Assembly (NCBI GenBank): GCA_027627225.1
Contig: CM051029.1
Location: 71,906,578 to 71,970,577 of the forward strand
Length of the DNA stretch: 64,000 nt
Origin: Congeria kusceri
Lineage: Eukaryota > Mollusca > Bivalvia > Myida > Dreissenidae
Direction: 5' to 3'
The notes under the pieces were generated by a model. It did no database searches and was not told the DNA's origin. It saw only the letters and a list, made by a program, of their open reading frames with translations. The position numbers were made by a program, and so were the translations under genes. This document shows positions 14,201-29,200 of the stretch, piece after piece. Each line of letters opens with the position of its first letter. Within the stretch, counting starts at the first letter, position 1.

Positions 14201-17200
14201 TTTCTTTGCATAAGAAATTTTTAATATTCTTTAGATACTGAAAAGTGTAAAAAAAAACATTTTGAGGACAAAGCAAGGCATCTCAGCACTACTGAGTATA
14301 TTTCTCTGTTTGTCATGTACATTACAAGAGTTTGACACTACATTAATGGAGTTGTTGAGAAAAAAAAATGGGTATGGTCCTCTGTTATACCTGCCATTTG
14401 CTGCATACTCAAGGGCCCATTCTGCTGTTACAGAGGCGCAGCTACCGAGTGGTACGAGGCTCTGACCAGCAACTTCAGCTCCAGTAAGAACGTGCGTACG
14501 TGGTTCGCCCAGAACGTCCTGTTCTCCCAGCCGAGCCGGTTTGCAGAGTACCTACTGGAGTGCCCCAGCTCTGAGGTAGGTGGAGATTGTACCAGCCGGT
14601 CTGGCCTTTTGTCATTGGACATTAAAAGTTAGAACTGTGTTACCTTTGAGTTTAGGGTTTACAGATTTAATGGTAAATTGGTTGACTTTGGTTGCAGCAG
14701 TGCTTTACATTTCTGAAGTAATGCCAATTGAAATGTGATGTATATGTATTTTGCACATTTTTAAATTGACTCTTAAGTAGACTATGAGGGTTGACATTTG
14801 AGCCCACTTGCAATAAAAAATCAAGATTTGTTGTTGTTTAAGATAATTTTATATTAAAGGAACATTCACAGTTAGGCAAATATATATTAACAAGACAAAA
14901 AGTACTCCTGACATAGAAAGAAATATAAAAAAAAAATAAATGTATGCAGATATGCATAAAAGTGTGATCTTAATTGGCTAATACCCATATTAATGTTGAC
15001 ATTGTTTCCATGGTGATATCAATGCATTATCAAACATCCCCTGTTTGCCCAGGTGCGCAATGCGTTCGGCAAGGTGGTGGTTTGTCTGGCCCACTTCTCT
15101 CTCAACGATGGCCCCTTCCCAACACAGGGACTGCAGAGTGAGTACCGTAGTGCGTAGTGGAACTGTGAACTTGTAGAATCACTTGTATGTTTATCACTTT
15201 GGATGCTATAATACTCAAATGCCATTCAATGTGAGAACTTATATTGGTCATGGTTTCAACGAAGTGTAAACCACAGCACAACTAATTCTCTAACTGACAG
15301 ATGTAAAACCATGTTTACACACAAACAAATGATGTCACAGCACGAGTCATTGAAATATGCCTTCTCCACTGTCATTAGGCACTAACTAAAACTCGCATGG
15401 AAAATGCTGACAGTTTAGAGTACATGTACATTTATCAGTAAAAACAGGAATGCACAGACTTGTTAAGGGAAGTGATAAAAGCTTTTGAAAAAAGTATAGT
15501 TCTGTTGCTTGTCACATATTTCTGAGTTCCATTGTTCTATTTCTCTACCAGCAGCCGTGTGCAGTGCTGACCCAAACGCAACCCTGAGCGACCATCTGCT
15601 AGTGGCGGTTCTGAACCTACTGAAGAAGGAAGTCTCTGAACATGGGCGCCATCTCCAACAGTACTTTCACCTCTTCCTCATGTACTCAAACCTGGGTGTC
15701 CAGGAGGTGAGATATGGCTGGGGGGGGCTTCAAAAATTTCAACATTGGTGCATTATATTGATACAAAAAATATTCCTGATAAATTACATCACTTGAAAAA
15801 TAATGACATATTTTCATCTTTTCAATATTTTCCATTAAAAAAATTACCTGGGTATGTCTACCAGGTAAAACTATAAATAAAGTGTATATAGTTATCACTA
15901 TCATCACATGATTATCCTACTCGCGACTGGCGCATGCGCAGTTGTTTCAGTGTCGAATTCAAAATGGTAAGTATTATAGATAAATGTCAGTCTATTAATG
16001 AAAACACAGTGGTAATTTGCACAAGTCCCATGCTTTTCATGAATAACTGTACTTCGAACAGTAATATAATTTGTCATAAATTGGACAAGTCATTTTGAGG
16101 GGCGTCTATGAAACATGTTGTACATTATTTGAAGTTTGAAATATTTAATACGCTCAACAATTTACAAACTCAAAATCACTAGTTTCGTTTCAGACCACTA
16201 ATAAGTAAATTTGTACAGTAAAACCATTTTACTTTGTTTATAATTGACTATGTTTTCTCAATGTCTTTATTCAATATTGATACCACACTAGCATAGGTTT
16301 ATTAGACCACCCATGAAATTAAAATACTTTACTGACCACAATGACAGAATTTCTCCGTGCAAACATTATGCATAGGGAAACAATTTCTTTTACGGGAAAC
16401 TAGAAAACACGAAATGTCTTTAACATATATTTTTGCGCGGAAATATCACATGACTTGTTATATTGTTAGAACGGGAAATCCGCGGTATTTTTTTAAACGG
16501 AAAAGCACACTGTATGGATGAGATTCGTAACGTGAATGGGTAACTTAACACACAAATTTGTTTACGTATATATTTATGTCATTTTATTAACTTTATGCCG
16601 ATATATGATGAGCAGCTGACTGTGCATAAAAAGTCATTACTTGCCCAGTTGCGAAAAACTTTAACGTCCAATTAAGCTAACAGCCGTTAACTTTTGGATG
16701 AAGTTATTTATGTAAATTAAATGAAACAATTGTAAACTCTGTGTTTATTCTAAATAAATTGGTATGATCAAATAATTTTTAAATGTTTCGTAAGCAAGTT
16801 GCTTGTAATACTGATTTTATTTACAACTAAAGTGAACAGGCCATTAGCTTAATTGGCCGATAAGTTTTCAGCAATTGGGCCCTGGTTGACAATTGCGCCA
16901 GTTTCCAAAATTAGCCAATGGCAATGGCTACAAAGTCCATATTTGGCTTAAGAAATTTAAATTTGGCTACACCTTTTTCATCTTACAACCCTATCATATG
17001 CCTCAAATGAGTAGAATGTCAATGCCGTATGCTTAGACTGAGGATAATATTAGCCAGAGGGAGGTCAAGCTTCCTGAAGCTTTAGTTGTTTTTCTATATT
17101 TAACTTTCAATATGTTTGTGCGCCTTGACACAGTGGCCAGGATAAACACTGTTTACTACAGCAGTACCTCCACCTCAATATGTACTCAAACCTCAGCGTC

Positions 17201-20200
17201 CAGGAGGTGAGATACGGATGGGGTGACTTTGGGGCCACATTCCAGAAGCATCTGCAGTTTATTGTACGATTTTATTGACCTTGTATTCATTAATCTCCGG
17301 TAGCGCTTGGCTGTTTTATTTATATCGACTTTAATTTTATCTAGCGTGTAAAGCACGGATTTCATAGTCATACATGTGTAACAAAAAACTCCATCAACAT
17401 GTGTCAGGAAGAATAGAGCAGTGGATAGTGTTTGAGACTGAATCACAATGACTGTGGTTCGATTCTAGCCAATATATTTCTTTTTTTCTGATTTTCTTTT
17501 ACTTCTTAACATTACTTATTCTTGTGACATTTTTTCTTTATTTTGTTTTCTTTCCTGTTTTATTTTTCTGAGTTAAATTATTTTATCTACATAAAAATGC
17601 ATACACAAAGACTCTGTGTCGCTGGCAGTTGCGATGCTGCTCTCTTCTGTGTCAGAATCGAGGTTGATGATGAGATTCCTTGTCATGACATCAGCAAAAT
17701 GATCAATTAAATAAATTAAAATAAATAAAAAATGAATGAATTAAAAGTGCCTGTTCTGGGATTCGAACCCAAAACATCATGCTTACAAACTTTGTGTACT
17801 TACCACTGCACTACAGTATCAACTGTTACGTAGTAAGAATTTAATAAATACATACTCATGTCTGAGTTTCCTATCTGGGTAAGTAGCTTAAAATAGATTT
17901 ACGAAAATACACTGAATATTCATGAGTGCCAGGTCAATAAAATCGCACAATACCTTAAATATTTTCATTAAAGTTCCAGTTTGAGGTGTGACATTTTGCT
18001 GGTATATATTAGAGGCCATATTCCAGAAATGTCTCAAGTTTACCTTAAAATATTTTCACTGAAATTCCAATTTGAGTTGACATTCAGCTGGGATGATTGC
18101 AGAAACATCTTTAGTTTAACATAAATTTATTCTCAATTCTCTTCGGATTTCTTGTATCTTAAGTTCACCTTAAAATATTTATATAATTACTTAAAAGACA
18201 TAATAAATATTAAGATAATTATGTTTTGCAACCAAAACAGCATAACAGACAAAAAGTTTCTTAAGTCAAAATTCCATTTTTAGAGAGAGAAATATTTTTC
18301 AAACCCAAACTGAAACTGTCTCTTTAACTCAGTCCCAGAAATTCTTATATCATACTCTTCCAGTGTTTTTTTTAGGGCCGATTTGGGGCCGAAATTCGGC
18401 CCCATTCCCCTGCTTAATTCCCCCCCCTCCCCTATATTTACCTTAAAATTCCCCTCCGAATGTAAGCTTTATTTTGAAACAAAAAACGACAAAAATCAGA
18501 CAAAAATTGACTAAAATAGAGGAATTTTCATAAACAATCCCAGCATTTTTTTTATCAAACCAAGTACATTGTATTGCATTATCTAAGTTATCATTTGTAG
18601 CAAAACAACTGATTAATGTTTTATAACAAAGTAGAATATAAAAAATGTTATAATGCTTTTCTACAAAAACAATTCCCCTTTTACTGTAAAATTCCCCATC
18701 CGAAGGGCCCCGCAACCCCTCCCCCAAAGGTGAAACTGTATGTGACCATGCTGATGCTGATGTTGATATTACATGTTTATGTTACATGCTGTAGACAAAA
18801 GTAATTGTTGTAATAGAGAATGTTAACCTTAAAAAGCTTGTTTGCATATTTTTAGAAACGTCACCTACTGAAGTTAAACGTTCCTCAGCTGTTCATGATG
18901 GTTGCCCTTGACGACGGGCCTGGTCCACCAATCAAGTACCAGTATGCAGAGTTCAGCAAGCTGTACTCAGTGGTATCCCAGCTGGTGCGCTGCTGTGATG
19001 TGTCCGCTAAGTGCACGTCCTCTGTGGTGAGTATGACGCCCCAGAATCGACTTATCACTGAGATTTGAATGATAATGCGTGTAGCCAATGTAGCCAGTTG
19101 CAATGTCAGTACCTCACTGTTTGAGGGAGATGTCTGTTTAAAAGAACTGTATTCAGAAAACAGTGTTTGTTTGAGGTTGAACAGAATAAGTGTGATCAGT
19201 CCACAAGTTATCGATAGGTTATGTTATCTGTGTACTGTGTCACTGTTCCATCAAATGATGTAGCTTTCTCAAATGATGACCTACATGTAACTTTCTTAAA
19301 ATGCATGATTTTACTTATTTAATAAAATTATTTGCTAAATGTTATTCATTATAATTCGTGCCATGAAAACCAGAATGTGCTGTCAGCATATGTACAAAGA
19401 AAGCTTTTAGCACGTTTTGGATTTCAAGAGACGAATTATTGCGTTGTGTTCTGATGATTTTAAAGAGTACTGTCCTTTTGAAGAGCAATGATGACTGCAT
19501 GTGTATTACTATTAACCATGAGCCTGTCCCCTTGCAGCCGGGCAAGGAGGCCCTAGCGAACCCGTACGGAGACCAGATCCTGATGGAGATCCAGCCCCAG
19601 GTGGCGGAGATCCTGATCAGCCGCACCAGCTACGTGAAGAAGCTTCTGGAGGAGTGCAACACCACCGAGGACACCACCCGTCTGCTGAGGGTGAGTTTAG
19701 TTTCAACCTATTTGTTTTGGTTCGATTGTTTCAAAAGCTATAGGCTTATTGAGACACTTTCGAGTCCGTTTCCTGGGAAGAACGCTATAGGCTTATTGAG
19801 ACACTTTCGAGTCCGTTTCCTGGGAAGAACGCTATAGGCTTATTGAGACACTTTCGAGTCCGTTTCCTGGGAAGAACGCTATAGGCTTATTGAGACACTT
19901 TCGAGTCCGTTTCCTGGGAAGAACGCTATAGGCTTATTGAGACACTTTCGAGTCCGTTTCCTGGGAAGAACGCTATAGGCTTATTGAGACACTTTCGAGT
20001 CCGTTTCCTGGGAAGAACGCTATAGGCTTATTGAGACACTTTCGAGTCCGTTTCCTGGGAAGAACGCTATAGGCTTATTGAGACACTTTCGAGTCCGTTT
20101 CCTGGGAAGAACGCTATAGGCTTATTGAGACACTTTCGAGTCCGTTTCCTGGGAAGAACCAGTACTTGTGCTTTGTGAGAAAGATCATTGGAAAGCGCCC

Positions 20201-23200
20201 AGACTAGGATTAAACTCACAACCTCCAGATCGCTAGGTGAACACCATATCCATTACACCGCTGTGACCTTTTTGGAGGGCTAGTGAGGGAACCAGTCTGG
20301 GGGTTGCTTAGGTGTCGAACTCAATTGTCCATATTGCCCAGCTTGTCCTAGAGCAGTCGAACTCAATTGTCCATATTGCCCAGCTTGTCCTAGAAAAGTC
20401 GAACTCAATTGTCCATATTGCCCAGCTTGTCCTAGAGCAGTCGAACTCAATTGTCCATGTTGCCCAGCTTGTCCTAGAGCAGTCGAACTCAATTGTCCAT
20501 ATTGCCCAGCTTGTCCTAGAGCAGTCGAACTCAATTGTCCATATTGCCCAGCTTGTCCTAGAGCAGTCGAACTCAATTGTCCATATTGCCCAGCTTGTCC
20601 TAGAGCAGGTGTGAACAAGTGAGTATTGTCAACCTTCACTCTATAATTACTGTACAAACAAGCAGCGGACATCATGTGCCAAAACGGTCATATGAGATCT
20701 TGCCACCCCTTTTACCCGCTTTTATTCCCCATTCACATTTTACTTGATTGAGGCTATGTGAGTGCTACCAGTATCCAAAATAGCCACTGGCTTCTAAAAA
20801 ATTTAATTGGCTACTGTAATTTCTGAAATGATTTGTAAATGTAGTATATTTTACCACTGTCAATGGAAACTATTTCTAAATAACAGCCATCTTTGCAAAA
20901 TCAAAACTGTTGGCTACTTATTCATATTTCTTGGAGCCCACCTTGGTGAGGGAACCAGTTGGGGAGGGGATGGTGTGGCTGTTTAGTGTCACCATTCACA
21001 TCATTATGACAGCAAAATGAGGATTATTAATTTTCTATAGCAATGATTGTTTGGGGGAATTATTTCAAAATAATGATGTTGTTTTGCTGGTCAAGTAAAA
21101 TAATGTTATTGTTGTTATTAATATTCATTATTCATGACACAATTAGGTGTAACTTGTTTGCATTCATTAGTTGCCCAGTTAGTGAAATTCCCCCAATGGC
21201 AGAAAAAATCACCGGTGTCATAAATTAATGTGAGTACTGGCAGAAGTGGAGATTTCAGTGAGATTTTCCAGATAGCCAAATAAAAGGCATGTTGTGGGAA
21301 AACCGGCTTAATGCATGTGCGTAAAGTGTCGTACAGGATTAGCCTGTGCAGTCCGCATAGGCTAATCCGGGACGGCACTTTCCGCCTACAGTGGATTTAT
21401 GTTTAGAAGAGACTTCCTTGAAACAGAAAATACCATAAAAGTGGAAAGTGCCGTCCCGGATTAGCCTGTGCAGACTGCACAGGCTAATCCGGTACGACAC
21501 TTTACGCACATGCATTAAGCCCGGTTATCCCACGACGCGTCTCAACTATTTTGTGTAAACTGTATGGCCGCTGTTTCAGTACTGTTGCTGGGAGAACCCC
21601 CACTTCTCGTCGACGGTGCTGAGTGAGCTGCTATGGCAGATAGCGTACTCGTACACGTATGAACTGCGGCCCTACCTGGACCTGCTGCTGCAGATGCTGC
21701 TCCTCGAGGACTCCTGGCAGAACCACCGCATACACAACGCTCTCAAAGGTACAGCCACCTGTTAATCAGGGGTCATATTTTTATGGAAATTCAAATCAGT
21801 CCTGAGGTCCGCCTATCATGTCATGTTGTATCCTAAATATGCGTATCCAAAAATGATGCATACACAACGCTGTCAAAGGTACGCTGTCTGTGGTCCATTG
21901 TCACATTGCTCCTTAGAGTATGTCTTAAAATCAGAAATTCATCGTGTTTATGGAATATTCATTCAAGCTTATGGACCTCAGCACCTACAGAAATGTGTCT
22001 AGTGGCCTTTACTTTATTTAATGTTATAGACTATATAAGCTTCAACAATATGAAAAAGCATGCTTACATTTTATGAAAAATCCAAATATATGAGGCATGT
22101 CGTGGGAAACCTGGGCTTAATGCATGTGCGAAAAGTGTTGTCCCGGATTAGCCTGCGCAGTCCGCACATGCTAATCCGGGACAGCACTTTCTGCCTACAG
22201 TGGATTTATGTTTAATAGAGAATTCCTTGAAACAGAAAATACAATAAAAGTGGAGTGTCATCACCTTACGCACATGCATTAAGCCCGGGTTTCCTAGGGC
22301 ATGCAGCATATGTGGCGCGTCATGAGAAAACCGGTCTTAATGCATGTGCGTAAAGTGTCGTCCCGCATTAGCCTGTGCAGACTGCCGGGACGGCACTTTC
22401 CGCTTTTATGGTATTTACTGTTTCAAGAAAGTCTCTTCTAAACATAAATCCACTGTAGGCGGAAAGTGCTGTCCTGGATTAGCCTGTGCGTAGTGCACAG
22501 GCTAATCCGGGACAACACTTTACGCACATGCATTAAGACCGGTTTTCTCACGACGCCCCTCATATGTGTTTTAATAAATACTTTCATATGATTGTTGTGT
22601 TGCCAGGTATCCCTGATGACAGAGACGGACTCCTGGACACCATCCAGAGATCCAAAAGTCATTACCAGAAGAGGGCCTACCAGTGTATCAAGATGATGGT
22701 CGCATTGTTCATGCAGTAAGCTAACCTTAGATTTGTCAGTTTACATGTACAATGGTCTTTGAAGGTATCTGAAGTTTCTTAATTTAAGTCTCTCATTTTT
22801 TATGTCTCTTTTTTTTACTAGCTACATTTTGTTGCCTCATTTTACATCACAGTTTGCGATTCCATATCTACAAGAAAAGTGATACTAGTTCATGACTAGA
22901 AAAATCTGTTTTGAATAGATAATTGGGGCAAAAAAAGAAATTTGTATAAACCGTCTATGTTCATAAAGGTTTGAGAAGCATGTGTCAAATAGTCTAATTA
23001 GTTCCATTTCATGGTTGAATGAGTTCACATTTTGTCTCCATCTCTTATATGCCAGTGTTCAGTTATGTTCAGAATTCTTGTTCAGTAATGACTATATAAT
23101 TGCAATCTGTTCACCCATGAACCTAACATCTGCCCTCTCTCTACCAGCTGCCCTCCGGCCCAGCAGATGTTACAGAGCAACAGTGACCTGAAGAGACGCT

Positions 23201-26200
23201 GGACCATGGCCGTGGAGTGGCTCAACGAAGAGCTGGAGAGGGTGAGAGTTACCTCCCTTGTTGTAATGTCGTACGCTACTCACTTGTTGCATAAATAGCG
23301 GTCACGTCACAGACTGACACCTCTATAATAAGACGGGTCACCAGCACAATGTTGCCTTTTCTAAATTGAACACATAAGTAAGGGTAAAGAGTTGAAATAT
23401 ACATGTACTTCTGCTGTAACTGAATAATATACAGTTAAAGTCAAAGTATTTTATCAAGTTATGTTCAAACAGTATCACAAAAGAACTAGATATGTTGTTA
23501 AAAAAGAGCACCAAGAGGTTTGTCAGTTATACATCTTACTAAATTTATTTGCATTTTCACATATTTTGTTGGTGTTGAAATATGTTCAGTAATAGAAAAA
23601 TACCATCATTTTCATGCTTTTGGAAAAAAAAAAATGCACGTGCTATGCTAAACGCAGTTTTATGTATTGAAAACATAAATGATTCCAAATTGAATTTTGA
23701 CCCATTTACTGGTACTCACCACTCTTACGGCATAGCATGAAATATGTTCTATAATTTGAAAGTACTGTTTTTCAGCGCCCGTACCCCAACAATGTGCAGT
23801 ACACTTATAACAACTGGTCCCCACCAGCTCAGTCCAATGAGACGTCCAACGGGTAAGTGGGTAGGCATACATGGTCACATCAAACAGATTTACACTTGTG
23901 TGTCAAAGCTCTTTCAATTATGTATGATTGTTATTACTATTATTGGCATAGTGATTTGTAATAGCACTACATGATACTTTAAACATAGGATGTTGTAAGA
24001 ACTAATTGAACTTGGTATTCAACATCGTTTTATAATACATTTGGAAGAATAAATAATTTCTATTTATACATCATACATGTACCTGTTTGGCCCTTAACTT
24101 TGCCCCCTTGTCAGTGCTCCAGATAAGTTTTTATGTAGTGGGCAAACGTACCTGCAATTTAGAATTAATGGGGGTAAAAGTACACTCAGTCCAAAATTTA
24201 TGGGGGTAAATGTACTTTCAGTCAGAACTGGTTAGCACAAATTTGCGAAAGAAAATATGGAGTAATCTTTAAGTTACGTAGAGGACATTTCTTTGGAATA
24301 ATACAATGTTTTAAATAAGTAATTTCAACACGTGAACACAATAGGATTTAAAATGTGGGTCTTTTGTACATTCTATATTTGTGCATAAAAAATGCACTGA
24401 TTTTAATTTCTTGGCGTATCTTGTGATTTTTCCATGCATTTAAATGGTTGTACACATCTTATTTTGTTGTCTTCCCTGTTCCCTTAGGTACTTCCTGGAG
24501 CGGTCTCAGAGCGCCCGTGTAACCCTAGCCAAGGCCATCGAGCTCTGTCCCGACCCTGATGAGGACCAGGAGGAGGAGCTAACTGACGATCAGGAGGGGA
24601 CCGGTCACCATGACGACTCCCAGGGGTCAGCTGGGGTTCAGGGGGGCGGGGCCCCAGTGGAGGGGGAGGGATCACAGGCACAGTCCCCTGCTGGCGGTAC
24701 AGTGAGGCAGGTGCAGAACAACCAGGTATGTGGTTGTGTCCATGTCACTGGCAGGCAGTGAGGCGGCTAGCAGTGCTTTTTTTCACCTATGGAGGAAAGG
24801 TGGCGGGGCCCTTCAGATGGGGAATTTGACGCCAAAGGGGATTGTTGTTTTTTTCAAGCATTATTACCGTAAATTACCATGTATAACGCGTTACCATGTA
24901 TAACGCGCATCCATTTTTTGATGCCGAAATCGGGGAAAAGAAAAATTTAAGTTCCGAAACTTTGAAAACCAGCAAAATTCGCCGCCATTGTGTAATTGTC
25001 CGATCACGTGATCAAAACATTGATCCGTGTCACTGAATGGATAGCTTTTATTTCTCATGTAAATGTAAATAATAAGCATTTTATGACAAGTGCGCGTCGG
25101 TTACATGGCACTATAATTTTGACAATTTGAGATAATTCTTTCGAGAATATGTGTGGCCCTGTAAAGGGCCGTTGTCGGTCAGTTTTATCCTCGTCACCTA
25201 CAGTGGGCGTCCCTCGATGTCAGAAGCGTTGAAACCTTTGAATTCTTCTTCGTCGTCACTCTAGGTAAACATTTTCGTTCACACATTTTTATTACAGTTA
25301 AAACTTACCGTATGGCGTTTTTGATACTCATTTTTGACAGATCGACAACGGCCCATTTAGACTGAAAGATGATATTGTGTAGTATTATGTGAAAACAAAA
25401 TGGCGTCAATATGGCGGATCTTTTCGATTATCATGGATTTTTTGCTAACTTTCGACCAAAAAAGCATTGTTTCAATGTATAACGCGCACCAACTTTTTAA
25501 ATCGAAACTTTGGGGTAAAAAACTGTGCGTTATACATGGTAATTTACGGTACATGTTTATATTCTACTTTGTTAGAAAATGTTAATGAATTGTTTTGCTA
25601 CAAATGATAACTTAGATTATGCAGTGAAAATACTGGTTTGATGAAAATTGCTGGGACGTTTACGAAAATTCCTCTATCTTGGTCAATTTTTGTCAGATTT
25701 TGGTCATTTTTTTATTTAATAAAGCTTATATTCTAAGGGGAATTTTAAGATGAATATAAGGGGAAAATAGATCTTTTTAAGCAGGGGAATGGGGCCGAAT
25801 CCCGGCCACAAATTGGCCCTAAAAAAACACAGGCTAGGAAAAGAGATAGAATCAGAAAAGGCACAGGGTGCTGCACAAAAGAAGCAGGGGGACCAGTTCT
25901 TAGAATTTTATAAAAAAGAATGGTTGTCCGCACAGGCTAATACAGGACGGCACTTTCCACCTACAGTGGATGTATGTTTAGAAGAGACTTCCTTGAAACA
26001 GAAAATACCATTAAAGCGGAAAGTGTCGTCCTGGATAGCCTGTGCTGAGTGCACAGGCTAATCTGGGACGACACTTTACGCACATGCATTAAGCCGGTTT
26101 TCCCACGACACGTCTCATATCAAATTTTAAGATATTCAACATTCCGTTATTGACTTACCCAGAGGTGCAGCAATGGGACAATTAAACAGGTCAGTGTGCA

Positions 26201-29200
26201 GCATGCTGCTAGTTTGCTCTGGATCATTCGGTCACAGTATGTCTAAGATGTCCAGTGACATAATTGATTTATCATGGTGTGTGTTGATTAAATATATGTT
26301 GTCGGCCTCACAATCAATACAATCGGAATCCTTAGGGCCCATATTAATAAACTCTACAGTCAAAACCAATGTAAAAATATTAAAAAACATACAGTCCTTA
26401 GGCTGTTTCATTTATAGTTAAAATTGACACTAAAAGGTTTTGTTCTAGTATAGAGTGAACAGATGCTTCTTTGTACCATATTTTGAATAGTATTATTGAT
26501 TTCAAATTTTCTAGGTAAATGTATGTTGTTCCATCAAAACTTTGTGAATACAAGATCATATGAGGCCTGTTGTGGGAAAACTGGGCTAAATGCATGTGCG
26601 TAAAGTGTCGTCAATGCATGTGCGTAAAGTGTCGTCCCGGATTAGCCTGTGCAGTCCGCACAGGCTAATCCAGGACAGCACTTTCCGCCTACAGTGGATT
26701 CATTTTTAGAAGAGACTTCCTTGAAACAGAAAATATCACAAAAGCGGAAAGTTTCTTCCCGGTTTAGCCTGCAGACTGCACAGGCTAATCTGAGACGGAC
26801 ACTACGCATATGCATTAAGCTCAGTTTTCCAACAACACGCCTCATATAATTTCCCTTGCTGTAGGTGACAGTAGAGAAGCAGGCTCTGGTTGCCCCTAAC
26901 AACCAAATAAACAACCCCCTGACAACCACGGGAAGCAGCCCCTCTACCAGCACTGACCCCATACCTACCACAGTACAACAGCTGGAGACCAGTACAGAGG
27001 AGTCCAGGCCGGAAACTAAGGTAAGCCAGAAACATCTAAAGTAGAATCTTATCTTTAATCTCATAGTTGTTATATTTGGATTGGCCCTTCACCAGTTTTG
27101 ACTTTCTGAAATATTTTGCTAAAACTACAGTGATTTGGTGCAACTTTCATCACATGGTTTGAAACCAAAATGTGTGTGTATTTATTAACACTGGCTATTT
27201 ACTTTGTATGTCCTTGTTCTGCCAAGAATGACATGTCACAGCTGAGATGAAAATTGAACGATAAACAATAAAAGAGTTGAATATCAATTGATGATAAACT
27301 GTTGAATTTTTAGCTCACCTGAGCACAAAGTGCTCATGGTGAGCTTTTGTGATCGCCCATTGTCCGTCGTGCGTGTGTGCGTACATGCGTGCGTGTGTGC
27401 GTGCGTCATCAACTTTTTATTCAAACAACATCTCCTCCTAAACCACTTGGCAGATTTTCACCAAACTTCACAGGAATTATTCTTGGGTGGACCTCTTTCA
27501 AAGTTTTTCAAATCTTTCCGGTCCGCTGCATATGTAGGTCACCAGAGCTAAAAATAGATTTTAAAAGTGAAAACTTTAAACATCTATTTTCATATTTTAT
27601 GTGTGACATCCTTTAGTGGTCCTCTACTAAGATTGTTCCAAAAAAATAATAATCAATTTTTCAAAAAAGATTGCCCAGAGGTTTCCTATTTGGTATGTAG
27701 CATGGCATAGTGGTCCTCTACAATTAGTGTTAAAATGATGCCCCTGGGGTCAAAACTGGCCACAATCTGGGGGTCACATGGTTTATACAGACTTAAATAG
27801 CCACATGACTTTTAAAATCTTCTCCTCTGAAACTGCAAGGCCAAGAGGTTTCAATTTCGATTGGTTACATTGCATAATGGTCCTCTACAAAGATTGTTCA
27901 AATGATGCCCCTGGGGTCAAAATTGGCCACACCCGGGGGATGACATGGTTTATATAGACTTAAATAGCAAAATGACTTGTAAAATCTTCTCCTCTGAATC
28001 CGCAAGGCCCAGAGGTTTTATATTTGGTATGTAACATTGTGTAGTGGTCCTCTACAAGGATTGTTCAAATTATGCTCCTGGTGTCAAACTGACTACACCC
28101 CGGGGGTCACATTGTTTATACTGCAGCACTATAATTTCAGTAAGGCTCCAACACTCAAAAATCAACACAGCAGACGACATTCCAGCCAGGTGTATACAGT
28201 GTGCTATTTTTAGATCTTATAAAACCAGCTAGCAAGTTACACATTGTTGTGAGGGTGCTTTAGAGAAGGGTTGGAGATGACCATTGAAATGCATAGAAAA
28301 TGTTACCCACCAGCATGGTCAATCATGTTGTTGTGTAAGTAAATTAGCTGGATGTAATGTTTAGGCACTGTGTAAGAAATGAAGTCAATCAGTCTTAGTA
28401 TATAAGACCATCTTATATCATATATTTTCACTTTAGATCTACTACATTAAATTTGTTTACAGGCGAAGTGTAAATTTCTAATTTAATAATGAAATGCCAA
28501 ATATGATTTGATAGCATTAGATCTATAAGTAGTCTAACTTAGGTGGAACTGCACAATTTTTTGTAAGACAAAATGAATCAGCAATCGAGTCTGTGGCTCT
28601 GACACTGCAGTCTGTTTCACCAGCATGTACAGAAACATGTAGCATAGAGCCTAAAGTCTAGTCATCTACTTTAAACCTTTCATTTGTACAGTTTAATTAA
28701 ATGTGTGCAGCACACAAAAAACGACACACAGATCATGTCTCTCCAACAAAGTTCTGAATGCTTTGTTGGTAGCTTCCACCCAAGGACCTCTTCTCAGAAG
28801 AAAACTTTTTAGTACCAGATATTGGACAAGGCTTTCATATTTCATATGTGACATCCTCTAGTGGTCCTCTACTAAGATTGTTCAAATGATACCCCTGGGG
28901 TCAAAACTGGCCAAGCCCCAGGGGTCACATGGTTTATATAGACTTATATAGCAAAATGACTTTTAAAATCTTCTCCTCTGAAACCGCAAGGCCCAGAGGT
29001 TTCATAGTTGGTATATAACATTGTATTGTGGTCCTTTACAAAGATTGTTCAATTGATGCCCCTGGGGTCAAAACTGTCCACACCCCAGGGCTCACATGGT
29101 TAATATAAATGTAAATAGCAAAATGACTTTAAAAAACTTCTCCTCTGAAACCACAAGGCCCAGAGGTTTCATATTTGGTTGGAAACATTGTATAAAGATT

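Noticed and set aside
17757..17820. Functional tRNA genes here, at 45596-45665 and at 63855-63930
   Set aside because: A and B boxes are present but the acceptor stems do not pair convincingly; SINE heads or pseudogenes are more likely.
20280..20675. 131-codon minus-strand frame with [13 protein letters not shown] repeats
   Set aside because: Product of a 42-bp intronic array, open on both strands, with no start context or splice support.
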